Assembly (NCBI RefSeq): GCF_009834515.1
Contig: NZ_CP019426.1
Location: 1,973,501-2,037,500, forward strand
From: Pseudomonas sp. R84
Lineage (GTDB): Bacteria; Pseudomonadota; Gammaproteobacteria; Pseudomonadales; Pseudomonadaceae
Length of the DNA stretch: 64,000 bases
Direction of reading: 5' to 3'
Part shown: positions 9,401 through 17,715 of the stretch, piece by piece
Layout of the letters: every line of letters starts with the position of its first letter
How positions within the stretch are numbered: the first letter of the stretch is position 1
Made by a program: the position numbers and the translations under genes
The notes under the pieces: model-generated
The model's database searches: none
What the model was told of the DNA's origin: nothing
What the model saw: only the letters and a program-made list of their open reading frames with translations

Positions 9401-11184
9401 GACTGGTCAGCGTCGACGATGGCCAGAACCATCCGCTCGCCTTCGAGTACGACCGCCAGGACCGCTTGATCACCGAGCATCAGGGCTGGGGCACTCTGCG
9501 TTACCGCTACGACGCCTGCGGTCAGCTCAAGCGCCTGCGTCTACCGGACAACAGCGTGCTCGATTACCGCCACGCCAAGGGCGGCGCGCTGACCGACATC
9601 GACCTCAACGGCACGCCGCTGACCCGTCACGTCTATCAGTCCGGACGCGAAAGGCAACGTCAGCAAGGTCTGCTGCTCAGCGAATATACCTACGACGACC
9701 AGGGACGATTACTCGCCCACGCCGTAGGCCATCAGCGCGATGCGTTGTATCGCCGCGATTATGCCTACAACGCCAACGGCAATCTCGCGCACATCGCCGA
9801 CAGCCGCCACGGCCAGCGCACCTACGGCTACGACGCCCTCGACCGCCTCATTCGCGTACGCCACTCGCGCGACGAACTGCCGGAAAGCTTCGCCCACGAC
9901 CCGGCCGGCAACCTGCTGATGCAGGACCGCCCCGGCCCGAGCCAGATCAAGGGCAACCGCCTGCTGATGCAGGGCGACCGCCACTATGACTACGACGCCT
10001 TCGGCAACCTGATCCGCGAACGCCGCGGCCGCGCGCAAACTCTCGTCACTGCATACCGCTACGACAGCCAGCACCGCCTGATCGGCCTGACCCGCCCCGA
10101 CGGCCAGACCGCCAGTTACCGCTACGACGCCTTCGGCCGACGCATCCGCAAAACCGTCGGCGACGACACCACCGAGTTCTTCTGGCAAGGCGACCATCTC
10201 GTCGCCGAAAGCAGCGAACGCGAATACCGCAGCTACGTCTACGAACCCGGCACCTTCCGCCCGCTCGCGCTGCTCGACGGCAAAGGCCCGAAAAAGGCCT
10301 GCCCGTTCTACTACCAACTCGATCATCTCGGCACCCCGCAGGAACTCACCGACTACAGCGGCGACATCGTCTGGTCCGCGCAATACGACGCCTACGGCAA
10401 AGTCGCCACGCTGACCCTGGCCGGCGACGACTACCTGAATCAGCCGCTGCGCTTTCAGGGGCAGTATTTCGACGGGGAAAGCGGCCTGCATTACAACCGG
10501 CACCGGTATTACGACCCGCGGCTGGGAAGGTATCTGACGCCGGATCCGATCAAGTTGGCGGGTGGGCTGAATCAGTACCAGTACGTGCCGAATCCGACGG
10601 GGTGGGTGGATCCGTTGGGGTTGAGCTCTAACTGCCCGCCGCCGAACAAGCCTGGGTGTGAGGTGCCGGGTGGGATTGGTGGCGCTAAGGTAGATGAAGG
10701 TGAGCCAGCGCTGCCGAAGATGACGGCGCAGGAGCGGAGGGCAAGGATTGATGAGTTGGCGGAGGAAAATGCGAAACGTGAAGTTTTGAAACTGGAGAAA
10801 AAGTACAAAATGCACACCGTCGCTAAACACAACCCGGAGATACCAGACAAGGCGTTAAAACAGAGATCTATCGACGGTAGTCATCCGACAAAAAAAGGGG
10901 TGAAAGAAGGTGTTAATTCTAGCTCGCAGTTTAAGAGTTGGTTGCTTCAGCTTCATGCGATAAATGATGCTATTTCTAGAATGAGTAGAACGCCTCCCGC
11001 GCCTACCGGATTTACCAAGAAAGGCGATCCGGTTGTAAGAAAGGAAATGCCAAATGGTGGTAGGGGGTATAAGCCGAACAAAAAAGATAAACAAAATCCA
11101 AAATATGTGGATGAGTTAAATGTTTCAGAGGTGCGGTTTTCTAGTCAAGATATTAAAAAACCATACACGGCATTCCCAGATTAG
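6415..11184 (+). CDS. Rhs-family polymorphic toxin
   Basis: 1,589 residues. Residues 1-270 form a helical N-terminal region. Residues about 275-345 are hydrophobic and look like a two-helix membrane segment. A short Cys-containing stretch (CVPHTCTNGCPVSM, about 390) opens the Rhs shell with the DUF6531-type region. Dozens of YD repeats (for example YDALGRRT, YDEVGRLI) fill residues 430-1360. The Rhs core ends with YYDPRLGRYLTPDP and DPLGL (about 1366-1403), the usual autocleavage boundary. The last 185 residues are a distinct lysine-rich C-terminal domain of lower GC that I cannot assign to a toxin class. No PAAR domain is seen. The immunity candidate follows after 10 bases. Delivery is probably by a type VI system elsewhere. 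The start is uncertain (see 6369-6416). Confidence 0.9.
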   Translation: MEAVTRIEQALDSFPASLSLYREQLKHWASRGADKVSHAADLPSLMGMERIIRFGSDSTVVSSADNAFFSGVVQCPESGPMLIESKFESVYDIPLGNIAVDVIAMDGGETTPITLDAQGKGSFKGIPGKFYRVQVHSDVTESQVEDLFKAYDGLTAELDGWLRSEWQGFKPQWSQSVATAAGNGMLAGSWAAIEGVWDSIGLLSDILKDPGAFAERLGEGATQLMALAASAPDVMEKLQLLVSDEAALCLLLRTASLWLEMLPPSEIAGKTAEAASMMMVQLLIDVLISVVLTFVSGGAGIAYLTLRLADRAVQLLSAVKRLVKAIFGIVEGFIKYVDQYKAVAARGIAAGVKKGRMQLRWDAQRNTLLKKDEHHDDSPDQAKNPNGDSADCVPHTCTNGCPVSMVTGEELLTLTDAVLDGVLPFEFTRLYRSSAAEIDVGLGFGWSHSLAHRLEFFADEVVWVDHENRRTWFPLPSVERPAIHNSLSRAAIFLGDEPEELILALAGDAARFYHFRAGRLTAISDAYGNRLTVQRDRSDRVQRLDNGAGRSLLLRYDRAQLVGVDYQVFRDGAWSTEQALVSYRYDAYQHLIEASNAVGDSERYDYDDAHVILQRQLAGGASFFWEWERSGKASRCVRHWASFSQMDTRYVWNDDGSVAVHYVDGTEETYVHDERARLVRKVSADGGEQLKAYDSSGRLIAEQDALGAVTEYRYDEVGRLIALIPPDEAPTSYEYRNGFLHRRSRGEAVWICRRNAEGDVTEAVDPDGQVTHYYYDTRGQLLSIRYPDSSRHRLVWNNLGQLTEETLPDGGVRRFSYDALGRRTTTADEHGAVTRQHWDAVGRLIQTTFPTGSTRAYSYGAYGQVIAERDELGRITRYEYDDDLHLVSRRINPDGTQVQYRYDHAQLLLTEIENESGEKYRLDYTPTGLIRQESGFDGRRTAYAYDLNGHLLEKTEFGDDGSCLLTAYERDAAGRLLVKTLPDGIKVTYQYDRLGRLVSVDDGQNHPLAFEYDRQDRLITEHQGWGTLRYRYDACGQLKRLRLPDNSVLDYRHAKGGALTDIDLNGTPLTRHVYQSGRERQRQQGLLLSEYTYDDQGRLLAHAVGHQRDALYRRDYAYNANGNLAHIADSRHGQRTYGYDALDRLIRVRHSRDELPESFAHDPAGNLLMQDRPGPSQIKGNRLLMQGDRHYDYDAFGNLIRERRGRAQTLVTAYRYDSQHRLIGLTRPDGQTASYRYDAFGRRIRKTVGDDTTEFFWQGDHLVAESSEREYRSYVYEPGTFRPLALLDGKGPKKACPFYYQLDHLGTPQELTDYSGDIVWSAQYDAYGKVATLTLAGDDYLNQPLRFQGQYFDGESGLHYNRHRYYDPRLGRYLTPDPIKLAGGLNQYQYVPNPTGWVDPLGLSSNCPPPNKPGCEVPGGIGGAKVDEGEPALPKMTAQERRARIDELAEENAKREVLKLEKKYKMHTVAKHNPEIPDKALKQRSIDGSHPTKKGVKEGVNSSSQFKSWLLQLHAINDAISRMSRTPPAPTGFTKKGDPVVRKEMPNGGRGYKPNKKDKQNPKYVDELNVSEVRFSSQDIKKPYTAFPD

Positions 11185-11194
11185 GATTGTTACT

Positions 11195-11611
11195 ATGTTA
11201 AAGTGGCCGGAGTTTGATCTTCCATTTGTTCCTCAGCTCTCATATTGGTTAGGGGGGATAGAGGTCTATGATCGGGAAGAAACCTTAGGCGTTTTGCTAT
11301 CAGCCTATGATCCAAATAATTTGTCTGATAGAGAGATTGTGATAAAGGAATTTATTCTTATTAATTTTCCTAGTTTTACATATAAGCATAAATTTTTGAT
11401 GGTTAAGGTTCTCGAGGATGCCTTGAACTCACCCGAGCATGATTTTACTAGGCAGTTTGAGGACGACTATGAATCAAATACCTGCGTTGCATGGAATGAA
11501 ACGATGGTGAATGATGCACGAGGATTTTTTGAAGATATATATAGATTAGCCAACGAGTGCTGGAGTGAAGACTTAGAAAAGGCAAGGGTGGAAGATCTGT
11601 CGACTTGGTAA
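11195..11611 (+). CDS. Putative immunity protein for the Rhs C-terminal toxin
   Basis: 138 residues from ATG 11195 (AGGA upstream), 10 bases after the rhs stop. The protein is acidic, rich in Asp/Glu and aromatic residues, and without signal peptide or membrane segment, as expected for a cytosolic inhibitor of a basic toxin domain. The DNA is clearly more AT-rich than its surroundings and matches the composition of the end of rhs, as if the toxin tip and immunity gene were acquired together. The immunity role rests on position and composition; I do not recognise the family. Confidence 0.7.
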   Translation: MLKWPEFDLPFVPQLSYWLGGIEVYDREETLGVLLSAYDPNNLSDREIVIKEFILINFPSFTYKHKFLMVKVLEDALNSPEHDFTRQFEDDYESNTCVAWNETMVNDARGFFEDIYRLANECWSEDLEKARVEDLSTW

Positions 11612-11692
11612 TTATTGACGAGTCCTAAATCTCCATGGTTGCCTCTTCGCGAGCAAATTTGCTTCCACAGGTATTTGTTTCGTCTGGGGAAA

Positions 11693-13483
11693 TTAACGTT
11701 GGCCGATCAGCTGCGATTGATGGATGTCGGTAGCAGTGAGACTATCAATCACATGCACGCTATACCCCGGAACATTCTTCGCATGATGCTTCGCCTGGGA
11801 AGCCATTTCCGCGAGTTGACTGGCGTCGAGTTGTGCGCAGGCCTCGGGGTGTAGGTGCACCACTCCAATGGACAGCGACAACAGCGGAAACTCCTGCCGC
11901 ACCCCTTGGCGATTCGGCGCAATAAAACATCCCGCCTCAAGGTGTTCGGGGCGATAGAAACGTCGGCATTGGCTCTGAAAGTCATCAAGCAGTTGATTGA
12001 GGCGTTTGCGCCAGTCTTCCGGGCCGAGAACGAGGAGGAAGTCATCGCCGCCGATATGGCCAACGAAGTCACGGGTCGGGTCCACCCGCTCGTTGAGGCA
12101 TTGCGCCAGGCACAGAAGGACTTCGTCGCCGCGACCATAGCCGTAGATGTCATTGAAGGGTTTGAAACTGTCGATGTCGACGTAGCAGATGACGGATTCA
12201 CGCCCCTGTTGCAGCAGGCGAGTCAGGCATTGCTGAATCGGCACATTACCCGGCAGCAAGGTCAGCGGGTTGGCATAACGAGCCTGTTGAATTTTCAGCT
12301 CGGTGATCAGCTTGAGCACATCGATCACCCGGCCAAGACCCAGGTAGCCGCCGTTAAGAGTAATGATGAAGTCCTCTTCGATGCGCTGGCGGGCACGGCT
12401 GGTGATCAGGCGGCTGACCTGTTGCAGCGACTGACTCATTTCCACGGCGAGGAAATCATCGTTCATCAGACGGCTGATCGGTTTGCGTGCGAACAGGTCG
12501 GTGGCGAAGGGTTTGAGCAGGGCATCCGACAACGAGTGGCGGTGGACGATGCCGCAGGGTTGGCCTTGTTCGTCGAGTACTGCCAGTGAGTTGAGGTTGG
12601 CCTGGCGGCGAAAGGCTTCGAGCACGGTGGCGGTCGGTGTGTCGCGGGGTACGGCTGGCTGGTCGTTGAGCAGGGCACTTAGGTCGCTGCCTTCGTCGTT
12701 CAGCGCAACGCTGCTGCTGTCGTGTTTGGGCATCAAGGCGCGGGCATCGCGCGGAGGGTGTTCCTGAGGGCGGCCGAGCAAGTAACCCTGCACCAGATCG
12801 ACGCCCATTTCAGTCAGCACCGCGAGTTCTTCCGGCAGTTCGATACCTTCGGCGATGACTTGCGCGCGCGAGGCTTTGGCGATTTGCAGGATCGAGCCGA
12901 CAAACTCGCGCTTCAGCGCATCCTGATGAATGCCGTCGATGAAGTGTCGGTCGATCTTCACGTAGTCCGGGCGCAGTTCTGACCATAACCGCAGGCTCGA
13001 ATAACCGGCCCCCAGATCATCCAGCGCAATGGAAAAACCCATCGCTCGATAGTGATGCAAGGCGGTTTGCAGCAACTGAAAATCGTCGATCGGTGTTTGT
13101 TCAGTCAGTTCGATGACCACCTGACTCGGCGGAATGCCGAAATCCTGCAGCAACTGCAACGTGCGCCCCGGTTGGTGCGCGGCTTCAAGCAAGGATTCCG
13201 GCGAGACGTTGAGAAACAGTTTGCCCGGCAGTTGCTGCTCGTTAAAGCGGCGACAAGCGCTCTGACGGCAGGCGATTTCCAGTTCGCTCAAACGCCCGGC
13301 CTGACGCGCCACGGCGAACAGCGCGATCGGCGAGTGAAGAGGGCTGTTGGAAGGGCCGCGCGTGAGGGCTTCATAGCCGAGAATGCGCCGTTCGGAGAGA
13401 GAGATGATTGGTTGGAACAGGCTGTGTAAACCGCTTTGAGTCAGGATCGAGCTCAAGGCACTCAGCTGTTCGGTCGTGGTCAT
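11693..13483 (-). CDS. EAL-CBS-GGDEF protein of cyclic-di-GMP turnover
   Basis: 596 residues from ATG 13483 (a frame extension to 13525 is less likely). Residues about 10-245 are an EAL phosphodiesterase domain with YEALTRG, DDLGAGYSSL and VIAEGIE. Residues about 290-410 are a CBS pair. Residues about 430-585 are a GGDEF domain whose signature is GGDDF (in HIGGDDFLLV), a conservative change from GG(D/E)EF. EAL precedes GGDEF, the reverse of the commonest order. No membrane or periplasmic sensor is present, so it is cytosolic, and the CBS pair may sense adenine nucleotides. The EAL residues look intact; the cyclase may be weak or regulatory. Confidence 0.9.
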   Translation of the reverse strand: MTTTEQLSALSSILTQSGLHSLFQPIISLSERRILGYEALTRGPSNSPLHSPIALFAVARQAGRLSELEIACRQSACRRFNEQQLPGKLFLNVSPESLLEAAHQPGRTLQLLQDFGIPPSQVVIELTEQTPIDDFQLLQTALHHYRAMGFSIALDDLGAGYSSLRLWSELRPDYVKIDRHFIDGIHQDALKREFVGSILQIAKASRAQVIAEGIELPEELAVLTEMGVDLVQGYLLGRPQEHPPRDARALMPKHDSSSVALNDEGSDLSALLNDQPAVPRDTPTATVLEAFRRQANLNSLAVLDEQGQPCGIVHRHSLSDALLKPFATDLFARKPISRLMNDDFLAVEMSQSLQQVSRLITSRARQRIEEDFIITLNGGYLGLGRVIDVLKLITELKIQQARYANPLTLLPGNVPIQQCLTRLLQQGRESVICYVDIDSFKPFNDIYGYGRGDEVLLCLAQCLNERVDPTRDFVGHIGGDDFLLVLGPEDWRKRLNQLLDDFQSQCRRFYRPEHLEAGCFIAPNRQGVRQEFPLLSLSIGVVHLHPEACAQLDASQLAEMASQAKHHAKNVPGYSVHVIDSLTATDIHQSQLIGQR

Positions 13484-13499
13484 GGCAATCTCTGGCGAT

Positions 13500-13550
13500 A
13501 AAAAAAGGACTGGGAGCGTTCTCAATGAAGAGAGTGGCTCCCAGTCCTTT
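13500..13550 (-). terminator. Rho-independent terminator of prc
   Basis: AAAGGACTGGGAGC (13504-13517) pairs with GCTCCCAGTCCTTT (13537-13550). Read on the minus strand the 14-bp stem is followed by a run of seven T. It lies 68 bases downstream of the prc stop and just upstream of the EAL-GGDEF start. Confidence 0.88.
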
Positions 13551-13617
13551 ATTGCACGACAGAATGATGACTGTTTGATGACGATCCGGGGATCGTCAGC
13601 ACTAAATTGCCATCATC

Positions 13618-15702
13618 TTACTTCTTGGCCACCTGATTACTCAGCTTCAGGTAATCCAGCAGCACGCGCCCGGTTTCGCTCAGGTAGGCATCGTCTTCTG
13701 GTTTGACCTTGTCCGGGTCGGCAGCCGCGAGGGCGTCTTCGTCTTCTTTCTTCAGCTCTTTAAGCGGCTCTTCGCCTTTGGCTTTGCGACGGATGTTTTC
13801 CATCGTCAGTTGCTTGGCGTCGATGTCGTTGTGCTGGGCACGGCGCTCGGCTTCGTTGAGGCTGACGGTTTTTTCTTCCATCAGTTTCTGCGCCAGAGCC
13901 AGCTTGTCACGGATGAACACGAACTCGGCATCCTTGGCGGTGCGCGTGTCATGCTCGGACTTGAGCTGAGCCAGGAACGGCTTGAACGGATCGGCTGCCG
14001 GTTTGATTGCCGCGCGGATGGTGTCCCATGGCATGGCTTCCGGCAGTGCGCTCTCGCCGATTTCCTTGGTGTCGATCAGCGACGGATAGTCGATGTCCGG
14101 CAGCACGCCCTGATGCTGGGTGCTCTGCCCGGAGACACGGTAGAACTTGGCCAGGGTCAGTTTCAGTTCGCCATGGTTGAGCGGCTGAATGGTCTGCACC
14201 GTGCCTTTACCGAAGGTCTGGCCACCGATGATCAACGCGCGGTGATAGTCCTGCATGGCGCCGGCGAAAATCTCCGAAGCCGAGGCGGACAAGCGGTTGA
14301 CCAAGAGTGCCATCGGACCTTTGTAGAACGCGCCCGGGTTTTCGTCTTCGAGTACGTCGACACGGCCATCGGCATTACGCACGAGTACGGTCGGGCCTTT
14401 GTCGATGAACAGACTGGTCAGCTCGGTGGCTTCCTGCAGGGAACCGCCGCCATTGTTGCGCAGGTCGATGACCACGCCGTCGACTTTGTCTTTCTGCAAC
14501 TCGGTGAGCAGTTTCTTGACGTCACGGGTGGTGCTCTTGTAGTCCGGATCACCGGCACGGAACGCCTTGAAGTCGAGGTAGAAGGCTGGAATCTCGATCA
14601 CACCGAGTTTGTAGTCCTTGCCGTCCTGTTTCAGGTTGAGCACGGACTTCTTCACGGCCTGGTCTTCGAGCTTCACCGCTTCACGGGTGATCGGCACGAT
14701 CTTGGTGGTCTGGTCATTCGGCGCATTGCTCGCCGGAATCACTTCCAGACGCACCACGGTGCCTTTCGGGCCACGGATCAGTTTGACCACTTCGTCCAGA
14801 CGCCAGCCGACCACGTCGACCATTTCCTTGTTGCCTTGGGCAACGCCGATGATCTTGTCAGCCGGTGCAACTTGCTTGGTCTTGTCGGCCGGGCCTGCCG
14901 GCACCAGACGCACGACTTTCACCTGGTCGTTGTCGCTCTGCAACACGGCACCGATGCCCTCAAGGGACAGGCTCATGTTGATGTCGAAGTTTTCCGCGTT
15001 ATCCGGCGACAGATAGTTGGTGTGCGGATCGTAAGACATGGCGAAGGTGTTGATGTACGCCTGGAAGATGTCTTCCGGACGGGTCTGGTCCAGGCGCGCC
15101 AACTGGTTCTTGTAGCGCTTGGTCAGGGTTTCCTGGATCTGCTTCGGCTCTTTGCCGGCGATCTTCATCCGCAGCACTTCGTCCTTGACGCGTTTGCGCC
15201 ACAGGTCGTCGAGTTCAGCGGTGGATTTGAGCCAAGGAGCGTCCTTGCGATCGATCAGCAAGGTTTCCCTGGTGGTGAAGTCCATCTTGTCGACGCCTTT
15301 GTTCAGCTCGGCAAGGGCGAAGTCCAGCCGCGACTTGACGCGGTCCAGATAGCGCTTGTAGATGGTGAAGCCGGCGTTGAGGTCGCCGCTTTTGAGGAAG
15401 TCGTCGAACTGGGTCTTCCACTTGTCGAATTCGCTGATGTCGCTGGCCATGAAGTAGCTGCGCGACGGATCCAGCAGCTTGAGGTAGCTGTCGTAGATGA
15501 TCACCGAGCGCGCATCGTCGAGCGGCGGCTTGCTGTAGTGGTGACGCTTGAGCAACTCGACGACGTTCAGGCTGGCGATGACTTCATCGCGATCAGGCTG
15601 CAATTTGTCCCAGCTGTTGGCTGCGAATGTATTGCCCGACACCGGCAACAAACCGATACCGATGAAAAGAGCGAGGGCGGTGCTGGGGAGCAAATGCTTC
15701 AT
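13618..15702 (-). CDS. prc: Tail-specific (C-terminal processing) periplasmic protease
   Basis: About 694 residues from ATG 15702, where a signal peptide begins (MKHLLPSTALALFIGIGL); an ATG 11 codons upstream is also in frame. It has the Prc layout: N-terminal helical domain, a PDZ domain (about residues 235-330), an S41 catalytic core and a C-terminal DUF3340-like tail. The Ser-Lys dyad is seen as Ser in NRLSASASEIF and Lys in QTFGKGTVQ. It degrades non-polar C-termini of periplasmic proteins; the P. aeruginosa homologue AlgO influences alginate control through MucA turnover. A strong terminator follows. Confidence 0.95.
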   Translation of the reverse strand: MKHLLPSTALALFIGIGLLPVSGNTFAANSWDKLQPDRDEVIASLNVVELLKRHHYSKPPLDDARSVIIYDSYLKLLDPSRSYFMASDISEFDKWKTQFDDFLKSGDLNAGFTIYKRYLDRVKSRLDFALAELNKGVDKMDFTTRETLLIDRKDAPWLKSTAELDDLWRKRVKDEVLRMKIAGKEPKQIQETLTKRYKNQLARLDQTRPEDIFQAYINTFAMSYDPHTNYLSPDNAENFDINMSLSLEGIGAVLQSDNDQVKVVRLVPAGPADKTKQVAPADKIIGVAQGNKEMVDVVGWRLDEVVKLIRGPKGTVVRLEVIPASNAPNDQTTKIVPITREAVKLEDQAVKKSVLNLKQDGKDYKLGVIEIPAFYLDFKAFRAGDPDYKSTTRDVKKLLTELQKDKVDGVVIDLRNNGGGSLQEATELTSLFIDKGPTVLVRNADGRVDVLEDENPGAFYKGPMALLVNRLSASASEIFAGAMQDYHRALIIGGQTFGKGTVQTIQPLNHGELKLTLAKFYRVSGQSTQHQGVLPDIDYPSLIDTKEIGESALPEAMPWDTIRAAIKPAADPFKPFLAQLKSEHDTRTAKDAEFVFIRDKLALAQKLMEEKTVSLNEAERRAQHNDIDAKQLTMENIRRKAKGEEPLKELKKEDEDALAAADPDKVKPEDDAYLSETGRVLLDYLKLSNQVAKK

Positions 15703-15840
15703 GCTGATTCGACGCGGGGACAATTGATAACGCATATTAGGCCGTCTTTGAAGTCGCCGGTTCTACGAGAGCCGGTCGCATAATGCAAAAAGCCCGGCGC
15801 TACAGCTTCGGGCTCAGTCCAGACTCACTATGGAGGCACT

Positions 15841-16803
15841 GTGAAGGCATTGCAAGGCGTTGACGGTCAAGTGGCATGGGTTGAGGAGCCGAGTCCTACG
15901 TGCGATGTAGGACAAGTCCGCATTCGAGTGGCGGCAGCCGGCCTCAATCGCGCCGATTTATTACAGAAAGCAGGGCTCTATCCGCCACCACCAGGGGCCA
16001 GCCAGGTACTCGGTCTTGAGTGTTCCGGGGTGATCAGCGAGGTCGGCGCGGGCAGTGCCTGGCAAGTTGGCGATCGGGTTTGCGCCTTACTGGCCGGGGG
16101 GGGCATGGCCGAGGAGGTGGTCGTCGACGGGCGGCACGTGCTGCCGGTTCCCGAAGGCGTCTCGCTGATTGAGGCCGCGGCATTGCCCGAGGTTTATGCA
16201 ACAGTCTGGCTGAATGTGTTTCAACTTGCGGCGCTCACACCGGGTGAGAAAATTCTCTTGCACGCCGGCGCAAGTGGAATCGGTTCAGCCGCCATTCAGT
16301 TGTGCAAGGCGTTTGGCAATCCCTGCTGGGTCAGCGTCGGTTCGGCCGAGCGTCTGGCTTATTGCGAGGCGCTGGGCGCGCAGGGCGGAGTGGTGCGCAC
16401 CGATGATCTGGAGAGCCTGCGTGATTTCGGACCGTTCAATGTCATTCTCGACCCGGTCGGCGGTAGTTATTCGGCGTTGAACCTCAAGCTGATGGCGCTG
16501 GATGGGCGTTGGGTGTTGATCGGTTTGATGGGCGGCCGTGAGGCGAATCTGGATCTGGCGCAGGTATTGGCCAAGCGTGTGCAGTTGCTCGGCTCGACGT
16601 TGCGTAGTCGTGACGATCAGTTCAAGGCGGATCTGTTGAGTGATCTGGGCCAGCAGGTGTGGCCGCTGTTTGCTGAGGGGCGATTGAGTCCACGGTTGGC
16701 CAAGGCGTTCCCGGTGAAGGATGCTGAAGCGGCTTTTGCCGAGTTGGCGAGTAATACCGTTTCTGGAAAATTGGTATTGGTGATTGACGAAAGTCTGAGC
16801 TGA
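15841..16803 (+). CDS. Zinc-independent NAD(P)H quinone oxidoreductase
   Basis: 320 residues from GTG 15841, a length normal for the QOR/TP53I3 group of medium-chain dehydrogenases. The N-terminal GroES-like domain has AAAGLNRADLLQKAGLYPPPP, typical of quinone oxidoreductases and lacking the zinc-binding Cys/His set. The Rossmann part has LLHAGASGIGSAAIQ as the nucleotide-binding loop. Predicted to reduce quinones or enones with NADPH in the cytosol. It diverges from prc. Confidence 0.9.
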   Translation: MKALQGVDGQVAWVEEPSPTCDVGQVRIRVAAAGLNRADLLQKAGLYPPPPGASQVLGLECSGVISEVGAGSAWQVGDRVCALLAGGGMAEEVVVDGRHVLPVPEGVSLIEAAALPEVYATVWLNVFQLAALTPGEKILLHAGASGIGSAAIQLCKAFGNPCWVSVGSAERLAYCEALGAQGGVVRTDDLESLRDFGPFNVILDPVGGSYSALNLKLMALDGRWVLIGLMGGREANLDLAQVLAKRVQLLGSTLRSRDDQFKADLLSDLGQQVWPLFAEGRLSPRLAKAFPVKDAEAAFAELASNTVSGKLVLVIDESLS

Positions 16804-16815
16804 TTTGTAGGAGAA

Positions 16816-16860
16816 GCCCCTCACCCTAACCCTCTCCCAAAGGGAGAGGGGACTGACCGG
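16816..16860. repeat. Intergenic stem-loop repeat (CCCTCACCCTAACCCTCTCCC type)
   Basis: CCCTCTCCC and GGGAGAGGG flank a 3-base AAA loop inside the longer unit beginning CCCCTCACCCTAACC and ending ACTGACCGGG. This is a dispersed bacterial intergenic palindrome. It sits 12 bases after the quinone reductase stop and could form the transcript end. Confidence 0.65.
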
Positions 16861-16950
16861 GTTGTTCTGCCGGGCTACATCGACCTGATGCATCGGGTCG
16901 AACTCAGGTTTGGGATGTCAGCCTGTCTGCAATTGCAGATTAAATCTTTG

Positions 16951-17604
16951 TCATTTCCAGAGGTGGATCGGCCAGCCGGATTTTTCGGCGTGCTCAAGCA
17001 GCACCGGGTCCGGGTTGACCACATGCGGAAAGTCCACCTTCAGTAACAGCGGCAAATCATTGCGCGAGTCGGAATAGAAGCTCGCACCCTCCAGGTTCTC
17101 TTCTTCAGCATCCAGCCATTCCAGCAAACGGGTGATCTTGCCTTCGCGGTAGGTCAGGGTGCCAACGGTGTGGCCGCTGTAAACACCATGCGCGACTTCC
17201 AGTTCGATGCCGAGAATTTCATCGATGCCCAGTCGATCGGCAATCGGTTTGACCAAGTGCGTGCCTGACGCCGAGATCACCAGAATGCGATCGCCGGCCT
17301 TGCGATGGGCGGCGATGGTCTTGGTGGCATCGCTGAAGATGATCGGTTCAATGAAGTCTTCCACCCACGGGCCTACCAGATGTTCGACTTCTTCCGGCGT
17401 GCGGCCGATCAGCGGTTCGAGGCTGAATTCCATGTAGTCTTCCATGCGCAATTTGCCATGGCTGTAGGCGTCCATCAGCTCGTTGTTCTTGCGCATGAAC
17501 GACTCGGGATCGACCCAGCCCAAGCGCCCCATCTGTTCGCTCCAGAGGGTGGCGCAGTCGCCGTGGATCAACGTTTCGTCCAGATCAAAAATTGCCAAAG
17601 CCAT
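16951..17604 (-). CDS. HAD-IB family phosphatase (SerB-like)
   Basis: 217 residues. HAD motif I is IFDLDETL at the N-terminus. Motif II is the Ser in VISASGTH. The Lys of motif III is probably in REGKITRLLEW, and motif IV is SDSRNDLPLL. The helical cap between motifs I and II fits the IB class (SerB and related small phosphomonoesterases). It is the distal gene downstream of the ABC importer operon, separated by a palindromic repeat. With the alkaline-phosphatase-like enzyme in that operon, it may dephosphorylate an imported phosphorylated compound; the substrate is an inference. Confidence 0.85.
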   Translation of the reverse strand: MALAIFDLDETLIHGDCATLWSEQMGRLGWVDPESFMRKNNELMDAYSHGKLRMEDYMEFSLEPLIGRTPEEVEHLVGPWVEDFIEPIIFSDATKTIAAHRKAGDRILVISASGTHLVKPIADRLGIDEILGIELEVAHGVYSGHTVGTLTYREGKITRLLEWLDAEEENLEGASFYSDSRNDLPLLLKVDFPHVVNPDPVLLEHAEKSGWPIHLWK

Positions 17605-17620
17605 CGGTTCTCTCCGAGAA

Positions 17621-17712
17621 CAGCTGCGAGCTACAAGCGTCGAGCTGCAAGAATTGAAATCAGTTACGCCGCAGTCTACAACTTGAAGCTTGTAGCTCGA
17701 AGCTTGCAGCTG
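17621..17712. repeat. Large imperfect inverted repeat (AGCTGCAAGCT type)
   Basis: CAGCTGCGAGCTACAAGC and following bases at 17621 match, in reverse complement, GCTTGTAGCTCGAAGCTTGCAGCTG ending at 17712. The arms are about 31 bases around a roughly 30-base AT-richer centre. It separates the ABC ATPase gene from the HAD gene and probably attenuates or ends the ABC operon transcript. Confidence 0.7.
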
Positions 17713-17715
17713 CTT

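Noticed and set aside
9709..10830. A 373-codon minus-strand frame within rhs
   Set aside because: Low-complexity Ala/Val-rich translation antisense to YD repeats; no start signals.
13810..15783. A 657-codon open frame on the plus strand opposite prc
   Set aside because: It mirrors the prc gene, has no RBS or recognisable protein features, and the GC-rich codon bias of prc leaves stop-free antisense frames.
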